The notes beneath the pieces were generated by a model. It did no database searches. It worked only from the letters and a program-made list of their open reading frames with translations, and was not told the DNA's origin. Shown piece after piece: positions 28,305 to 37,419 of a stretch of DNA of 47,352 bases; within the stretch, counting starts at the first letter, position 1; every line of letters starts with the position of its first letter. This stretch comes from Bryobacteraceae bacterium (GTDB lineage Bacteria; Acidobacteriota; Terriglobia; Bryobacterales; Bryobacteraceae), in the NCBI GenBank assembly GCA_025062235.1, contig JANXAE010000004.1:1-47352 (forward strand). Reading direction: 5' to 3'. Both the position numbers and the translations under genes were made by a program.

Positions 28305-29297
28305 TCAGCGGTTCCGGAATTCGGCGATGAGCGCCTCGCGCTCGCCCCTCTCCCAGGCGCGGTGGATCCGCTCTTCGGGCCAGCCGGCGATGCGGCCGAG
28401 CAGCAGGAAGGCAGGAAGGGCATGGTCGAGCACCTTCCAGCGCGCCATCTCCAGCAGCGAGGAAAGCGCACGCTCGCGGATGTGCTCGAGCACGCGCGGC
28501 GGACGCTCCTCGGTCAACTGGACCAAGGCCGACGCGGCCCGGTAACGGTCGCTCCAGACGATCGAGTTCAGCAGCTCGATGAACCAGGTGGGCTCGACAC
28601 GCAGGCCCAGCTCGGGATCGCTGCGCGCCAGCACCGCGATGGCAGCCAGCGCGCGCATGGCGTTGGCCCGCACGCCTTCGCTCGCGTCCTGCATGGCGTA
28701 TTGCAGGTCTTCCACCACGCCCCGTGTGCGCGGCTCGTATCCGATCACGTAAGCTGCGATGGCCCGCTGGTCATCGTGCATGGACTTGCGGAGCACCTCG
28801 CGCAACAGCGCCGAATGCGCGCGCGCGAACTCGCGAAACTGCTCCTGATAAGCGCGCACGGCGGGGTCCTCCGCCAAGGCGTACCCCCGCGAGAGATCTT
28901 CCCGCACTGGGCCCTTGCGCGCAGCCTCCTCGAGCGCACGGATGAAGTTGCGATAGGTTTCCACCAATGCCGCGGGAAGCGTGAGATTGGCCCGTGGCGG
29001 GTAACGGAAAACGAAATGAGGAGCGTCCTTCTCTTCGATGCCAACGTACAGGATGGCCCCTCCCTGATGGCAGCAGACCGCTTCCAGACGCGCCTGCACG
29101 ACCTCGGGCAGGCTCTCCAGTCGTTCCTCGACCGCCGCTTTCGAGGGCGGTAGGGTCTCCCCTTCGCGGACCCCGAGCACCTGGCGGACACGCTCCGCAG
29201 AGAGCTTTCTGAGGCCGTACACGTCAATCACGGCGATGCGGGGCGTTTGCGCGAGCGCGCAGCCCCACAACAGCAGTCCCCACGCTATCGCTCTCAC
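28305..29297 (-). CDS. Secreted protein with POTRA-like N-domain and HEAT-like helical repeats
   Basis: A 330-residue exported protein starting at a GTG, with a signal peptide [17 protein letters not shown]. Residues about 20-95 resemble a POTRA domain: [20 protein letters not shown], a turn (REGETLP), [15 protein letters not shown] and a final strand [10 protein letters not shown], the order of outer-membrane assembly POTRA repeats. The rest is helical and repetitive ([48 protein letters not shown]), as in HEAT repeats. I know no named protein with this combination. It could be a periplasmic scaffold. It lies 41 bases upstream of the Tat-tagged oxidoreductase gene, so they may form an operon. 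Confidence 0.72.
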   Translation of the reverse strand: MRAIAWGLLLWGCALAQTPRIAVIDVYGLRKLSAERVRQVLGVREGETLPPSKAAVEERLESLPEVVQARLEAVCCHQGGAILYVGIEEKDAPHFVFRYPPRANLTLPAALVETYRNFIRALEEAARKGPVREDLSRGYALAEDPAVRAYQEQFREFARAHSALLREVLRKSMHDDQRAIAAYVIGYEPRTRGVVEDLQYAMQDASEGVRANAMRALAAIAVLARSDPELGLRVEPTWFIELLNSIVWSDRYRAASALVQLTEERPPRVLEHIRERALSSLLEMARWKVLDHALPAFLLLGRIAGWPEERIHRAWERGEREALIAEFRNR

Positions 29298-29343
29298 TTT
29301 CGGTTAGACGAACCGCCGGGCCGGTTGGCTGCGAGGGCCGGCT

Positions 29344-29832
29344 TCAGGTTTGCTTCTCCGCGAGCGGGCCAATCACGGGCAGCACGACCTTCTGACCCTG
29401 ATAGGCCTTCCACATCAGGTAGAGCCAGAGCAGGAACACCACCAGGCCCAGCGCGGCTTGCAGGAGGCTGAAGAGCGATCCCAGCCAGAACGACACGGCA
29501 AAAAACACCATGGCTACGATGCTGAGTCCGATGGAGAGGGCGAACACCCCCACCGAGAAAAAGATGGACTGGAAAGCGTGGAAGCGTACGGTGCGCATCT
29601 GGTTATACGGTGCAATGGCCAGGAAGACGATCCCGGTGATGAAACCCAGCAGGTAACTGAGCGCCGCCGCCGCATTCTCGCTCAAACCGGTCGTCCCGGG
29701 AGCAGGCGGGGGTGTTGGAGGCTGGTACGCCGGGCCGCTACCTGAAGGAGGAGCACCGCCAGCGACCAGCGCACCGCACTGCGGGCAAAAATTGCCGCTA
29801 ACAGCCGCACCGCACTTGGGGCAATAGGGCAT
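29344..29832 (-). CDS. Zinc-ribbon membrane protein (DUF4870-like)
   Basis: A 162-residue protein with an N-terminal zinc ribbon (YCPKCG and FCPQCG, the four cysteines within the first 20 residues). A proline-rich linker follows, and then a membrane domain of about three helices (AAAALSYLLGFITGIVFLAI, FALSIGLSIVAMVFFAVSFW, LGLVVFLLWLYLMWKAYQG). The motif RTVRFHAFQSIFF between the first two helices is typical of the DUF4870/YtxG-like group. The role is unknown. It is 46 bases upstream of the POTRA/HEAT protein gene on the same strand. Confidence 0.85.
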   Translation of the reverse strand: MPYCPKCGAAVSGNFCPQCGALVAGGAPPSGSGPAYQPPTPPPAPGTTGLSENAAAALSYLLGFITGIVFLAIAPYNQMRTVRFHAFQSIFFSVGVFALSIGLSIVAMVFFAVSFWLGSLFSLLQAALGLVVFLLWLYLMWKAYQGQKVVLPVIGPLAEKQT

Positions 29833-30165
29833 GGGCGTCCCTCCGTTTCCGCCTACTGTACTATTTCACCCGCCAAGCCGCAACCGTTGTTGCCCGAAAC
29901 ATTGCCTGCGGCCGCCTCAGCCGCCGCCACCGGCTTGGGCGTGGCCGCGAGCCTTCCGGCGGCGGGACGCGCGGCTTCACGTTCGGCGCAGACGCCTCTG
30001 GTCGCTCGGCACGGCCTCCAATTCAACCTGAGCGGCGCTCGAGCGCTAGCCCCGCAGGCTAGGGGAACCGGCTCGGCGAGGCGGCTTCCCGGTCAGCTTG
30101 GGCGAGCGTCCCCTGGGCCCGCGCCGGGCTGTCTTGCACTTCCCAAGCCCGGCAGGCCGGGTTGC
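29833..30165. other. 333-base intergenic region
   Basis: This spacer lies upstream of the zinc-ribbon gene and downstream of the porin gene. It contains an inverted repeat ctagcc/ggctag (30046-30051 and 30057-30062) and a hairpin next to the porin stop. I see no gene with a start and domain in it. Confidence 0.5.
30148..30161 (-). terminator. Hairpin just after the porin stop
   Basis: The arms cccgg and ccggg sit around a 4-base loop, beginning 4 bases after the minus-strand porin stop. No T-run follows, so it is only a candidate. Confidence 0.3.
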
Positions 30166-31302
30166 TCAAAAAGCCGCCCCGAACCCGAAGAGCAGGCCGA
30201 CGAGAAACGTGTCTTGATGACCGACCGGAGGCAGTCCCGCCCTGCGCTCGAAAACGGGCTGATTCGACCAATCCCTGCGGTATTCGACTCGCCACTTCAA
30301 GCTTTGCCCGCGCGCCGCAAACAGCCGGTACTCGCCGGTCAGGGTGATTTCCTTGAGCGTTTGCGGGACGCCGGTGGCCAGGCCGTCGCGGTCGCGGAAC
30401 CACTCCAGGCGCAAGGCGCCAGCCCACTGCTTGGTCAGCTCCAGCCTCCCCGCCACGGCCACTCCGTACCACAGGGCCGAACCCGATTCCTGCCCCTCGG
30501 AGCCGAAGTCGGCGTTCACGTAAAAGGCGCTTTTCTGGGTCGGCGTCACCAGCAGCGTCGTGTCGAGCAACTGCCGCACTCCTGCTTGCGCCACCCCGTC
30601 GAGGTCCGGCTGCTCCCTGCCTCGGTAGTAAGCGTGAAACCATTGCAGCGGCCCCCGGCTCCAAGTGCCGGTGAAACCGACCGTCTTGGTCTGGTTGTTA
30701 TCCCGTACGTTGTTCCACCCTTGAACCAACTGGAAGCCTGCCGAATACCCTGGACGAAGCTGTGTCGTGGTGCGCAACCCGAAATGATAGAAAGGCACCG
30801 CCCAACTGAACAGGAGGGAACGGGAGTAGTTCCAGTTCTGATCCGCCTCGATGACTTCCGCACCCGCGCTCGTGACGAACTTACCGAAATCCAGTTGCCA
30901 GGCGCTTCCCCGCCAGGGCTTGAGCGTAACATACGCCTGTTGCACGTAACGCAGGCTTTGGCCGCCCCTCTCGGCTCCGTGCACGAAGTACGTGGTCCTT
31001 CCCATGCCCAGATCCACACGTACTCCGAAAGGCTCGGCCGGCGTCTCCAGTGCAATTTCACCGTACGAAATGTCGCCGGCGTTGCCGCGGTGATCGAACA
31101 TCCGGAAACGGTTGGTTCGCGATTGGGGCCGGTTCCGGTTCCAGCTATAGTTCGCGTCGAGCAACACTTGGAGTTGCACGCGCCCCGGAGGCGCAGCTTC
31201 AGGCCCCTTGGCGGGCGCCGTGGCGCCGCTTTGTGCAACGAGGGAAGAAATCGTCGCAAACGCGAGCGCTGACACACGCAGCATATTTCCCAAGCTCTCC
31301 AT
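30166..31302 (-). CDS. Outer-membrane beta-barrel porin, OmpL-like (BBP2 family)
   Basis: A 378-residue outer-membrane barrel. The signal region (NMLRVSALAFATISSLVAQS) and an alanine/proline linker precede the barrel. Strands include RVQLQVLLDANYSWNRNRPQ, DISYGEIALETPAEPFGVRV, LRYVQQAYVTLKPWRGS and WQLDFGKFVTSAGAEVIEAD. The phrase QNWNYSRSLLFSWAVPFYHF is characteristic of the OmpL-like beta-barrel porin-2 family. It ends in phenylalanine (LLFGFGAAF), the outer-membrane insertion signature. The ATG at 31302 is preferred; MLRVSALAF six residues later is an alternative. It is divergent from amt, and this porin family occurs beside ammonium transporter genes in related bacteria, so a role in passage of small nitrogen compounds is plausible. 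Confidence 0.85.
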   Translation of the reverse strand: MESLGNMLRVSALAFATISSLVAQSGATAPAKGPEAAPPGRVQLQVLLDANYSWNRNRPQSRTNRFRMFDHRGNAGDISYGEIALETPAEPFGVRVDLGMGRTTYFVHGAERGGQSLRYVQQAYVTLKPWRGSAWQLDFGKFVTSAGAEVIEADQNWNYSRSLLFSWAVPFYHFGLRTTTQLRPGYSAGFQLVQGWNNVRDNNQTKTVGFTGTWSRGPLQWFHAYYRGREQPDLDGVAQAGVRQLLDTTLLVTPTQKSAFYVNADFGSEGQESGSALWYGVAVAGRLELTKQWAGALRLEWFRDRDGLATGVPQTLKEITLTGEYRLFAARGQSLKWRVEYRRDWSNQPVFERRAGLPPVGHQDTFLVGLLFGFGAAF

Positions 31303-31367
31303 GTCAGTGGCCTCCCTGTGCGTTGGAGACCGGGAACGCCGGTCTGTTCGATTAGGACTTTTGCGGC

Positions 31368-31398
31368 AGTATAAAGGCAGTGGCCAGTCCCTGTCCAA
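31368..31398 (-). promoter_or_regulatory. Possible sigma-70 promoter of the porin gene
   Basis: TTGGAC (31393-31398) and TATACT (31368-31373) are spaced 19 bases apart on the minus strand. The spacing is slightly long. Start of transcription would be about 60 bases before the ATG. Confidence 0.4.
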
Positions 31399-31461
31399 TC
31401 GGTTTTTTCGATCGTGGCGATAGAAACTTTGAGCTTGTACTAAGCTGCGGGCTGATTCATC

Positions 31462-32859
31462 ATGGAATCGGTTCGAGGGAGAATTTCCCGGAAAAGAGTA
31501 AGGAAATTAGGGCTGCTTATGGACAGTTTCGCCGTTGTGCTCTTGTCTCCGGAGGTGGCGGCAGCGGGCGATCTGACTGGGAGGCTGGAAGCGCTCGAGC
31601 GGGCCCTCTCGGCTGCTCAGTCATCGGCGGACAACGCCTGGATGTTGACCTCGGCGGCGCTCGTGCTGTTGATGACCGGCCCCGGGCTCGCCCTGTTCTA
31701 CGGTGGGCTGGTACGGCGCAAGAACGTCCTCGCGACGATGATGCACAGCTTCATTCTCATGGCCGTCGCCTCGGTATTGTGGGCGGTCGTGGGCTACAGC
31801 CTGGCGTTCGGCGGTTCGGGCCGGTTCCTGGGCGACCTGCGCTTCGCGTTCCTCTCGGCAGTCGGCAACGAGCTCCAGGGTACGATTCCTCACGCGACCT
31901 TTGTCGTCTATCAGCTGATGTTCGCCATCATCACTCCCGCCCTGATTTCGGGCGCCTTCGCCGAACGCATCAAGTTCAGCGCGATGCTGCTGTTCACCGC
32001 ACTCTGGTCGCTGCTGGTGTACTACCCGCTTGCCCACATGGTTTGGGGCCCGGGCGGAATCCTCAACGCGTTCGCGGACGGCCGCATTCCCTGTCTGGAC
32101 TTCGCCGGGGGAACGGTGGTGCACGTCAGCTCGGGAGTTTCGGCCCTGGTTTGCGCTCTGTACTTGGGCAAACGGCTGGGTTACCCCTCGGAAGCGATGA
32201 AGCCCCACAACCTCGTGATGAGCGTCACAGGTGCCTGCTTGCTCTGGGTGGGCTGGTTCGGGTTCAACGCCGGCAGCGCGCTGGCCGCCTCCCGGCAAGC
32301 GGCCAGCGCCTTTCTGGCCACACAGTTGGGAGCCGCTGCCGCCACGCTGGGCTGGATGCTGGCCGAGTGGCTGAAGAGCGGCAAACCGAGCATGCTGGGA
32401 GCCATCACCGGGGCGGTCGCCGGCTTGGTGGCCATCACGCCCGCCTCCGGCTTCGTGCGCCCGATGCCCGCTCTGGTGATCGGGTTCGCGGCTGGCGTGC
32501 TCTGCTTTTACATGGTCGCGGTGGTCAAGCACAGGCTGGGGTATGACGACTCGCTCGACGCCTTCGGCGTGCACGGAGTCGGCGGAACAGTGGGCGCGAT
32601 CTTGACCGGCATCTTCGCTACCCGCGCTGTGGTTGACCCAACGAGCGAGCGGGCCTTCGGCTGGGTGGATGGCAATCCTGTTCAGGTGCTCTACCAGCTG
32701 GCGGGTACGGCTGTGGCTTGGGTGCTCGCTGCCGCTGGCACCGTGGTCTCCCTGAAGATCTGCGATCGGGTGGTGGGTGTGCGTGTCGAGCCTGAGCACG
32801 AGATCCAAGGCCTCGACCTCAGCCTCCACGGCGAAGAGGCCTACTCGTACGAGACTTGA
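31462..32859 (+). CDS. amt: Ammonium transporter Amt
   Basis: A 465-residue Amt/MEP/Rh channel for ammonium uptake across the inner membrane, with eleven or so helices. The family signatures are seen: LMTGPGLALFYGGLVRRKN near the N terminus, DFAGGTVVHVSSG with the first pore histidine near residue 215, and HGVGGTVGAILTGIF with the second near residue 373. An N-terminal extension with basic residues (RKRVRKLG) and a hydrophobic run could be a signal peptide. A start at 31519 with a weak AGGG upstream is an alternative. The C-terminal cytoplasmic tail (VEPEHEIQGLDLSLHGE) is where PII proteins block the channel. It is followed 15 bases later by the PII gene. Confidence 0.96.
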   Translation: MESVRGRISRKRVRKLGLLMDSFAVVLLSPEVAAAGDLTGRLEALERALSAAQSSADNAWMLTSAALVLLMTGPGLALFYGGLVRRKNVLATMMHSFILMAVASVLWAVVGYSLAFGGSGRFLGDLRFAFLSAVGNELQGTIPHATFVVYQLMFAIITPALISGAFAERIKFSAMLLFTALWSLLVYYPLAHMVWGPGGILNAFADGRIPCLDFAGGTVVHVSSGVSALVCALYLGKRLGYPSEAMKPHNLVMSVTGACLLWVGWFGFNAGSALAASRQAASAFLATQLGAAAATLGWMLAEWLKSGKPSMLGAITGAVAGLVAITPASGFVRPMPALVIGFAAGVLCFYMVAVVKHRLGYDDSLDAFGVHGVGGTVGAILTGIFATRAVVDPTSERAFGWVDGNPVQVLYQLAGTAVAWVLAAAGTVVSLKICDRVVGVRVEPEHEIQGLDLSLHGEEAYSYET

Positions 32860-33213
<354 letters not shown>

Positions 33214-33232
33214 ACCCTCAAGAAGTCACCGC

Positions 33233-35695
33233 ATGGCGGAAGCCTGCTGGCGCGCCGCTTTTCAGGCCGACGGAGACCCCTTCCCGGCGCTCGCGGCTCG
33301 CACCGCGGAGGTTGAGCGGACTGTACTCGAGCTCTGGCAGCACCACCTTCCGGACTGGGCGGCGCGCGGCTTGGCCATCGTCGCGCTGGGCGGCTTGGCG
33401 CGGCGCGAAACGTATCCGTTCTCCGACATCGACCTGTTGGTGGTGGCCAACGCACGCGTGCAAGCGAAGTTGCGCGAGGCGCTCGGCAAGTTCCTGGCGG
33501 CGCTCTGGGACGCCGGACTGCGGGTGAGTCTCTCCGTGCGGTCTCCGCAGGAATGCTCCGAACTGCACCACGGCAACCTCGAATTCGCCGTGAGTCTGCT
33601 CGACCAGCGTCTGCTGGTGGGGGACACGAAACTCTACGGTGAATTCCTCGAGCGCGTGGCCGAGCTCGTGCGGCGCCGGCGCCAACCGCTCATGGACGGC
33701 TTGTGCAGCCTGGCGAAAGCGCGGCACGCCCGGTTCGAACAGACCATCCACCACCTCGAGCCGAATGTCAAAGAGGCGCCCGGCGGCCTGCGCGACCTGC
33801 ATCTGTTGCGGTGGCTCGATCGGCTCCGGGGGGACGAGGCAATCCGGTCCGTCTGGCTCGAACCGCTCCGAGCGGCGCATGCCTTCCTTTCCACCCTGCG
33901 GTGCTTCCTGCACCTGCGTGCGCGCCGCGACGACAACCTCCTCAGCTTCGAGGCGCAAGAGGAGCTGGCCGCACAGGCTTTCAGCCGAGGCGAGCCGCCG
34001 GAGGCCTGGATGGGCCGTTACTACCGTCACGCGCGCGAGGTGTACCGTGCAGCGGTGCGGGCCATGGATCTCTGCCACGGCCGCTGGAGCGGAACGCTGG
34101 TCGCTTTCCACCGCTGGCGCTCCCGGCTCTCGAACGCCGAATTCACCGTGGCGCGAAATTGCGTCTGGCTGCGGTCGCCCCAGCGGCTCGCTCAAGACCC
34201 GGCGACTGTACTGGGCCTTTTCTCCTTTATCGGCCGCCACGATTTGGACCTGGCGCTGGAGACGGAGCATCGCATTTCCGAAGCCATGCCTGCCATCGAG
34301 CGGCACTTCGCCCAGCCGGGTGCGCATTGGCCGCTGCTGTCCGAAGTCCTGGCTACGCCGTACGCCGCGCGGGCGCTCATGCGCATGAACGAAATCGGGC
34401 TGCTGGGCGCCCTGCTGCCGGAATGGCGCGGCATCGAATCCCTGCCGGTTCGCGACTTTTACCACCGCTACACGGTGGATGAGCACACGCTGCGCGCGGT
34501 TCTGGCCTTCGACGAACTGCAGCACAACGCACCTTCCGGCCCGAGGCGCCGGTTCGCCAGCTTGGCCAGCGAAATTTCCCGGCCCGAGGTCCTCCGGCTC
34601 GCGCTGCTCCTGCACGACTTGGGCAAGGGGCAGCCCGGGGGCAGCCACGTGCAGGCCTCCTTGGCGCTCGCCGAGCGGATCATGGAGCGTATCCAGCTCC
34701 CCTGGCCGGAGCGCAGGCTGGTCCGTTTCCTCATCCACCGTCACTTGGATCTTTCCGTGGCCCTCGCTACCCGCGACCTAGCCGATCCCGAGACGCTCCG
34801 TGCACTGGCCGCCTCGGTGGGCCAGGCCGAGCACCTGCCGTATCTGACCCTGTTGACCTATGCGGACATCTCTGCGGTGCGCCCGGGCGCCATGAGCGAT
34901 TGGCGCGCGGAGCTGCTGTGGCAGTTCCACGTGCGCCTCGCTCGGGAGCTGCTGCGGCAAGTGGCCACCGACCGGGTCGGGGCGGGCAGCCAGTCCGATC
35001 CCGAACTCGCCGGGTTCCTGGAGGGTCTGCCGCGGAGGTATTGGCTCTGCGTCAGCCCGGAGGAGATGGCTTGGCACCTCGAACTGGCGCGGATATGTCG
35101 CGACCGTCCCGCAGCCGCAGCCGTGCGACGCCGACAGGACGTTTACGAGGCTGCGGTGGTGGCCCACGATCGCCGGTTCCTCTTCGCCTCCCTGGCGGGA
35201 GCGTTGACCGCGTGCGGGATGAACATCCTCCGCGGCATGGCTTGTACGAACCGGCGGGGACTCGCCGTGGACACTTTCGTGTTCGAAGATCTCGCGCGGA
35301 CCCTGGACCTGAACCCCCGAGAGCGCGACCGGCTCGTAACCGTGTTGGAGCGCGCGGCTGCCGGCCACTTGAATGTACCCGACATGCTTCGCCGCCGTGC
35401 GCCCATTCGCCCGCCCAGCCGGCATCGGCGGATTCAACCACGTGTGACACTCGAATTGGCCGCATCGAGCACCGCCACCGTGATCGAGGTCGTCGCCCAG
35501 GACCGTCCGGGCTTGCTGTTCGATCTGGCGCGGACGATCTCCGAGGCCGGCTGCAACATCGAGACCGTCCTCGTCGAGACGCGGGCGCATCAGGCTTTCG
35601 ACGTTTTCTACGTCAGTCTCGATGGCGCCCGGTTGCCCGCTGCGTTGGCGGAATCGCTTCGCGCCAAATTGCTCGAGGCGGCCGCAGGCGCTTGA
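33233..35695 (+). CDS. glnD: [Protein-PII] uridylyltransferase/uridylyl-removing enzyme GlnD
   Basis: An 820-residue bifunctional sensor of glutamine. The nucleotidyltransferase domain carries GGLARRETYPFSDIDLLVV near residues 52-72 with its catalytic aspartates, followed by the GlnE/GlnD helical linker (NVKEAPGGLRDLHLL). An HD phosphohydrolase domain shows LLLHDLGKGQPGG near 458, which removes UMP. Two ACT domains close the protein, at about 645-695 (MNILRGMACTNRRGLAVDTF) and about 745-812 (VVAQDRPGLLFDLARTISEA). It is a little shorter than the usual 850-930. It follows the PII gene by 19 bases and completes the amt-glnB-glnD unit. Confidence 0.95.
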   Translation: MAEACWRAAFQADGDPFPALAARTAEVERTVLELWQHHLPDWAARGLAIVALGGLARRETYPFSDIDLLVVANARVQAKLREALGKFLAALWDAGLRVSLSVRSPQECSELHHGNLEFAVSLLDQRLLVGDTKLYGEFLERVAELVRRRRQPLMDGLCSLAKARHARFEQTIHHLEPNVKEAPGGLRDLHLLRWLDRLRGDEAIRSVWLEPLRAAHAFLSTLRCFLHLRARRDDNLLSFEAQEELAAQAFSRGEPPEAWMGRYYRHAREVYRAAVRAMDLCHGRWSGTLVAFHRWRSRLSNAEFTVARNCVWLRSPQRLAQDPATVLGLFSFIGRHDLDLALETEHRISEAMPAIERHFAQPGAHWPLLSEVLATPYAARALMRMNEIGLLGALLPEWRGIESLPVRDFYHRYTVDEHTLRAVLAFDELQHNAPSGPRRRFASLASEISRPEVLRLALLLHDLGKGQPGGSHVQASLALAERIMERIQLPWPERRLVRFLIHRHLDLSVALATRDLADPETLRALAASVGQAEHLPYLTLLTYADISAVRPGAMSDWRAELLWQFHVRLARELLRQVATDRVGAGSQSDPELAGFLEGLPRRYWLCVSPEEMAWHLELARICRDRPAAAAVRRRQDVYEAAVVAHDRRFLFASLAGALTACGMNILRGMACTNRRGLAVDTFVFEDLARTLDLNPRERDRLVTVLERAAAGHLNVPDMLRRRAPIRPPSRHRRIQPRVTLELAASSTATVIEVVAQDRPGLLFDLARTISEAGCNIETVLVETRAHQAFDVFYVSLDGARLPAALAESLRAKLLEAAAGA

Positions 35696-35919
35696 GAATC
35701 CGCGTCCTGGGTACTTCGGGTTTGCGGCGGGCCGGCCAGAGACCGCAGCCCTCCAGGTTGCAATCCACTGCGGTAGCTGTTTCCGGGGAGGACGGTCCAT
35801 CGCCCGCAATGGCCCGGGCCATCGTACCCGCGGGCTGGGGGTTGGCGTGCGCGTCGGGATGCACGGCAACGCGGGTCCTCGCCCGGGCCCGGGCCTTGTG
35901 CCGGCCCACTGAAGTCCGG

Positions 35920-35948
35920 TTGCCACGGACCGGCGTGCGCATTAAACT
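35920..35948 (+). promoter_or_regulatory. Sigma-70 promoter of tRNA-Pro
   Basis: TTGCCA (35920-35925) and TAAACT (35943-35948) are separated by exactly 17 bases and end 10 bases before the tRNA. This is the best-formed promoter in the window. Confidence 0.65.
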
Positions 35949-35958
35949 GTAAGTGAAT

Positions 35959-36036
35959 CGGGGCGTGGCTCAGCCTGGTTAGAGCGCCTGGTTCGGGACC
36001 AGGAGGTCGGTGGTTCAAATCCACTCGCCCCGACCA
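35959..36036 (+). tRNA. tRNA-Pro (anticodon CGG)
   Basis: A complete cloverleaf is seen: acceptor arms CGGGGCG and CGCCCCG, D-stem GCTC/GAGC, anticodon stem CCTGG/CCAGG with loop TTCGGGA, T-stem GGTGG/CCACT around TTCAAAT, and an encoded CCA end. The anticodon CGG (35994-35996) followed by G37 is typical of proline tRNAs and reads CCG, a common codon in this GC-rich genome. It stands alone, with its own promoter. Confidence 0.96.
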
Positions 36037-36084
36037 TCCCTCTTCCCACACGTTTTCTTGCGCCGGCCCACCGGACCCGCGGTT

Positions 36085-36102
36085 TATAATACTCCGCGGA
36101 GT
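36085..36102 (+). promoter_or_regulatory. -10 TATAAT followed by a perfect 12-base palindrome
   Basis: TATAAT (36085-36090) is directly followed by actccgcggagt (36091-36102), a perfect palindrome covering the likely transcription start 20 bases before the oxidoreductase ATG. It could be an operator for a dimeric repressor or a short leader hairpin. Confidence 0.4.
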
Positions 36103-36110
36103 CATCGCTC

Positions 36111-37367
36111 ATGCGGCCGATCCACCGACGCTCCTTTCTCGCCGCGACTGGTCCGTTGTTGGTCCCCGCGCGCGTGCTGGGGTTGCGCGGAAGGCCCGGC
36201 GCCAATGACACGCTGCGCATAGCCTTCATCGGCATGGGTGGGCGCGCCCGCTGGATGATCCGAAACGAGAAATACCCGGGGGCGGAAATCGTCGCAGTCG
36301 CCGATTGCTACCTGCCGCGCTGCTTCGAAGCGGCCAAAGAACATCCGGACGGAGAGCGCTGGGCGAAGTATCAGGACTACCGCCGCATGCTGGACAAGGA
36401 GAAACTCGACGCTGTGTTCGTCGAGACCACGACGCACGCCCGTGCGCTGATCTGCATCCACGCCATGCAGGCCGGACTCGACGTCTATGCCGAAAAACCC
36501 TTGACTCTCACCGTCGAAGAAGGCCGGGTGCTGGTTCGCGCCGCGCGGCGCTACAGGCGCATCCTGCAAACCGGCACCCAGCAGCGCTCGATTCCCATCA
36601 ACATTTACGCCAGCAAACTGGTGCGCGAGGGAGCCATCGGAAAGATCCGCGAGGTCATCGTCTGCAACTTCCTTCCGCCGCGCCGCTGGGACCCCAGGCC
36701 TGGCCAACCCGTCCCGGACGGCATGGATTGGGATCAGTGGTGCAATCAGACCGAGCTCCGCCCGTACCATGAGGAGCTCTTCCGCCGCTGGGCGTGGTAC
36801 CGGGATTACGACGGCGGCGGCCAGAGTTGGGGCGTCACCGGCTGGGGCACGCACTCGCTTGACCAAGTACAGTGTGCGCTGGGTACGGATTCCACCGGGC
36901 CCGTGGAAATCTGGCCGGAGGAGCCGGGCCCGGAGGGCAAAGTCACGCTGCGTTACGCCAACGGTACGTTGCTCAAACTGGAGGAACCGATACGCAAGGA
37001 CCACTCGCAGTTGGGCGCCATTTTCGTGGGCGAGAAGGGACGCATCCAAATCCTGCGCGGTGACTTCGTCGCCGATCCGCCGGAGTTGAAGAGGGGGGCG
37101 CCGGATCCCACGCCCGAGGGCCCGGGAGAGAACCGCTTCCACATCGAGAACTTCCTGGCCTGTGTCCGCAGCCGCAAGAAGCCCAATGCGGACGCCGAAA
37201 TCGGTCACCGCTCGACCACTGTTTGTCACCTCGTCAATATCTGTCGCGAGGTTGGCCGCAAGCTGCGTTGGGACCCCAAGCGCGAGCAGTTCGTGGGCGA
37301 CGAAGAGGCCAATCGCTTGCTTTGGCGGCCGCGTCGCGCCGGCTACGAGCTCCCGCGCTTCGCTTGA
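36111..37367 (+). CDS. Gfo/Idh/MocA-family oxidoreductase, Tat-exported (second copy)
   Basis: A 418-residue NAD(P)-dependent oxidoreductase of the exported type. The twin-arginine signal HRRSFLAATGPLLVPARVLG precedes the Rossmann motif IAFIGMGGRARW at about residue 38. DAVFVETTTHARALICIHAM and YAEKPLTLTVEEG (catalytic EKP) follow near 100-130, with LQTGTQQRSIPINIYASKLV and WGTHSLDQVQCALG in the C-terminal domain. Its plan matches the gene at 26915-28264, but the two are clearly divergent. Substrates for secreted family members are mostly unknown sugars. It is followed 52 bases later by a Tat-tagged amidohydrolase gene, which may share expression. Confidence 0.92.
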   Translation: MRPIHRRSFLAATGPLLVPARVLGLRGRPGANDTLRIAFIGMGGRARWMIRNEKYPGAEIVAVADCYLPRCFEAAKEHPDGERWAKYQDYRRMLDKEKLDAVFVETTTHARALICIHAMQAGLDVYAEKPLTLTVEEGRVLVRAARRYRRILQTGTQQRSIPINIYASKLVREGAIGKIREVIVCNFLPPRRWDPRPGQPVPDGMDWDQWCNQTELRPYHEELFRRWAWYRDYDGGGQSWGVTGWGTHSLDQVQCALGTDSTGPVEIWPEEPGPEGKVTLRYANGTLLKLEEPIRKDHSQLGAIFVGEKGRIQILRGDFVADPPELKRGAPDPTPEGPGENRFHIENFLACVRSRKKPNADAEIGHRSTTVCHLVNICREVGRKLRWDPKREQFVGDEEANRLLWRPRRAGYELPRFA

Positions 37368-37406
37368 GTCGACCCTGGCAGCGCCCGGATGGCTTCGCCG
37401 CGGTGT

Positions 37407-37412
37407 TAAGAT
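37407..37412 (+). promoter_or_regulatory. -10-like hexamer TAAGAT, possible leaderless promoter
   Basis: The hexamer ends 7 bases before the ATG at 37420, with no ribosome-binding site between. No -35 box at normal spacing is seen. Confidence 0.35.
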
Positions 37413-37419
37413 CGCGGCC

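Noticed and set aside
33218-34744. 508-codon minus-strand open frame over glnD
   Set aside because: The GlnD motifs on the plus strand are decisive; this frame has no motif or start signal.
35692-35952. TTG-started 86-codon plus-strand frame just after glnD
   Set aside because: Arginine-rich with no domain. It covers the tRNA-Pro promoter and ends at the tRNA, so it is more likely non-coding spacer.
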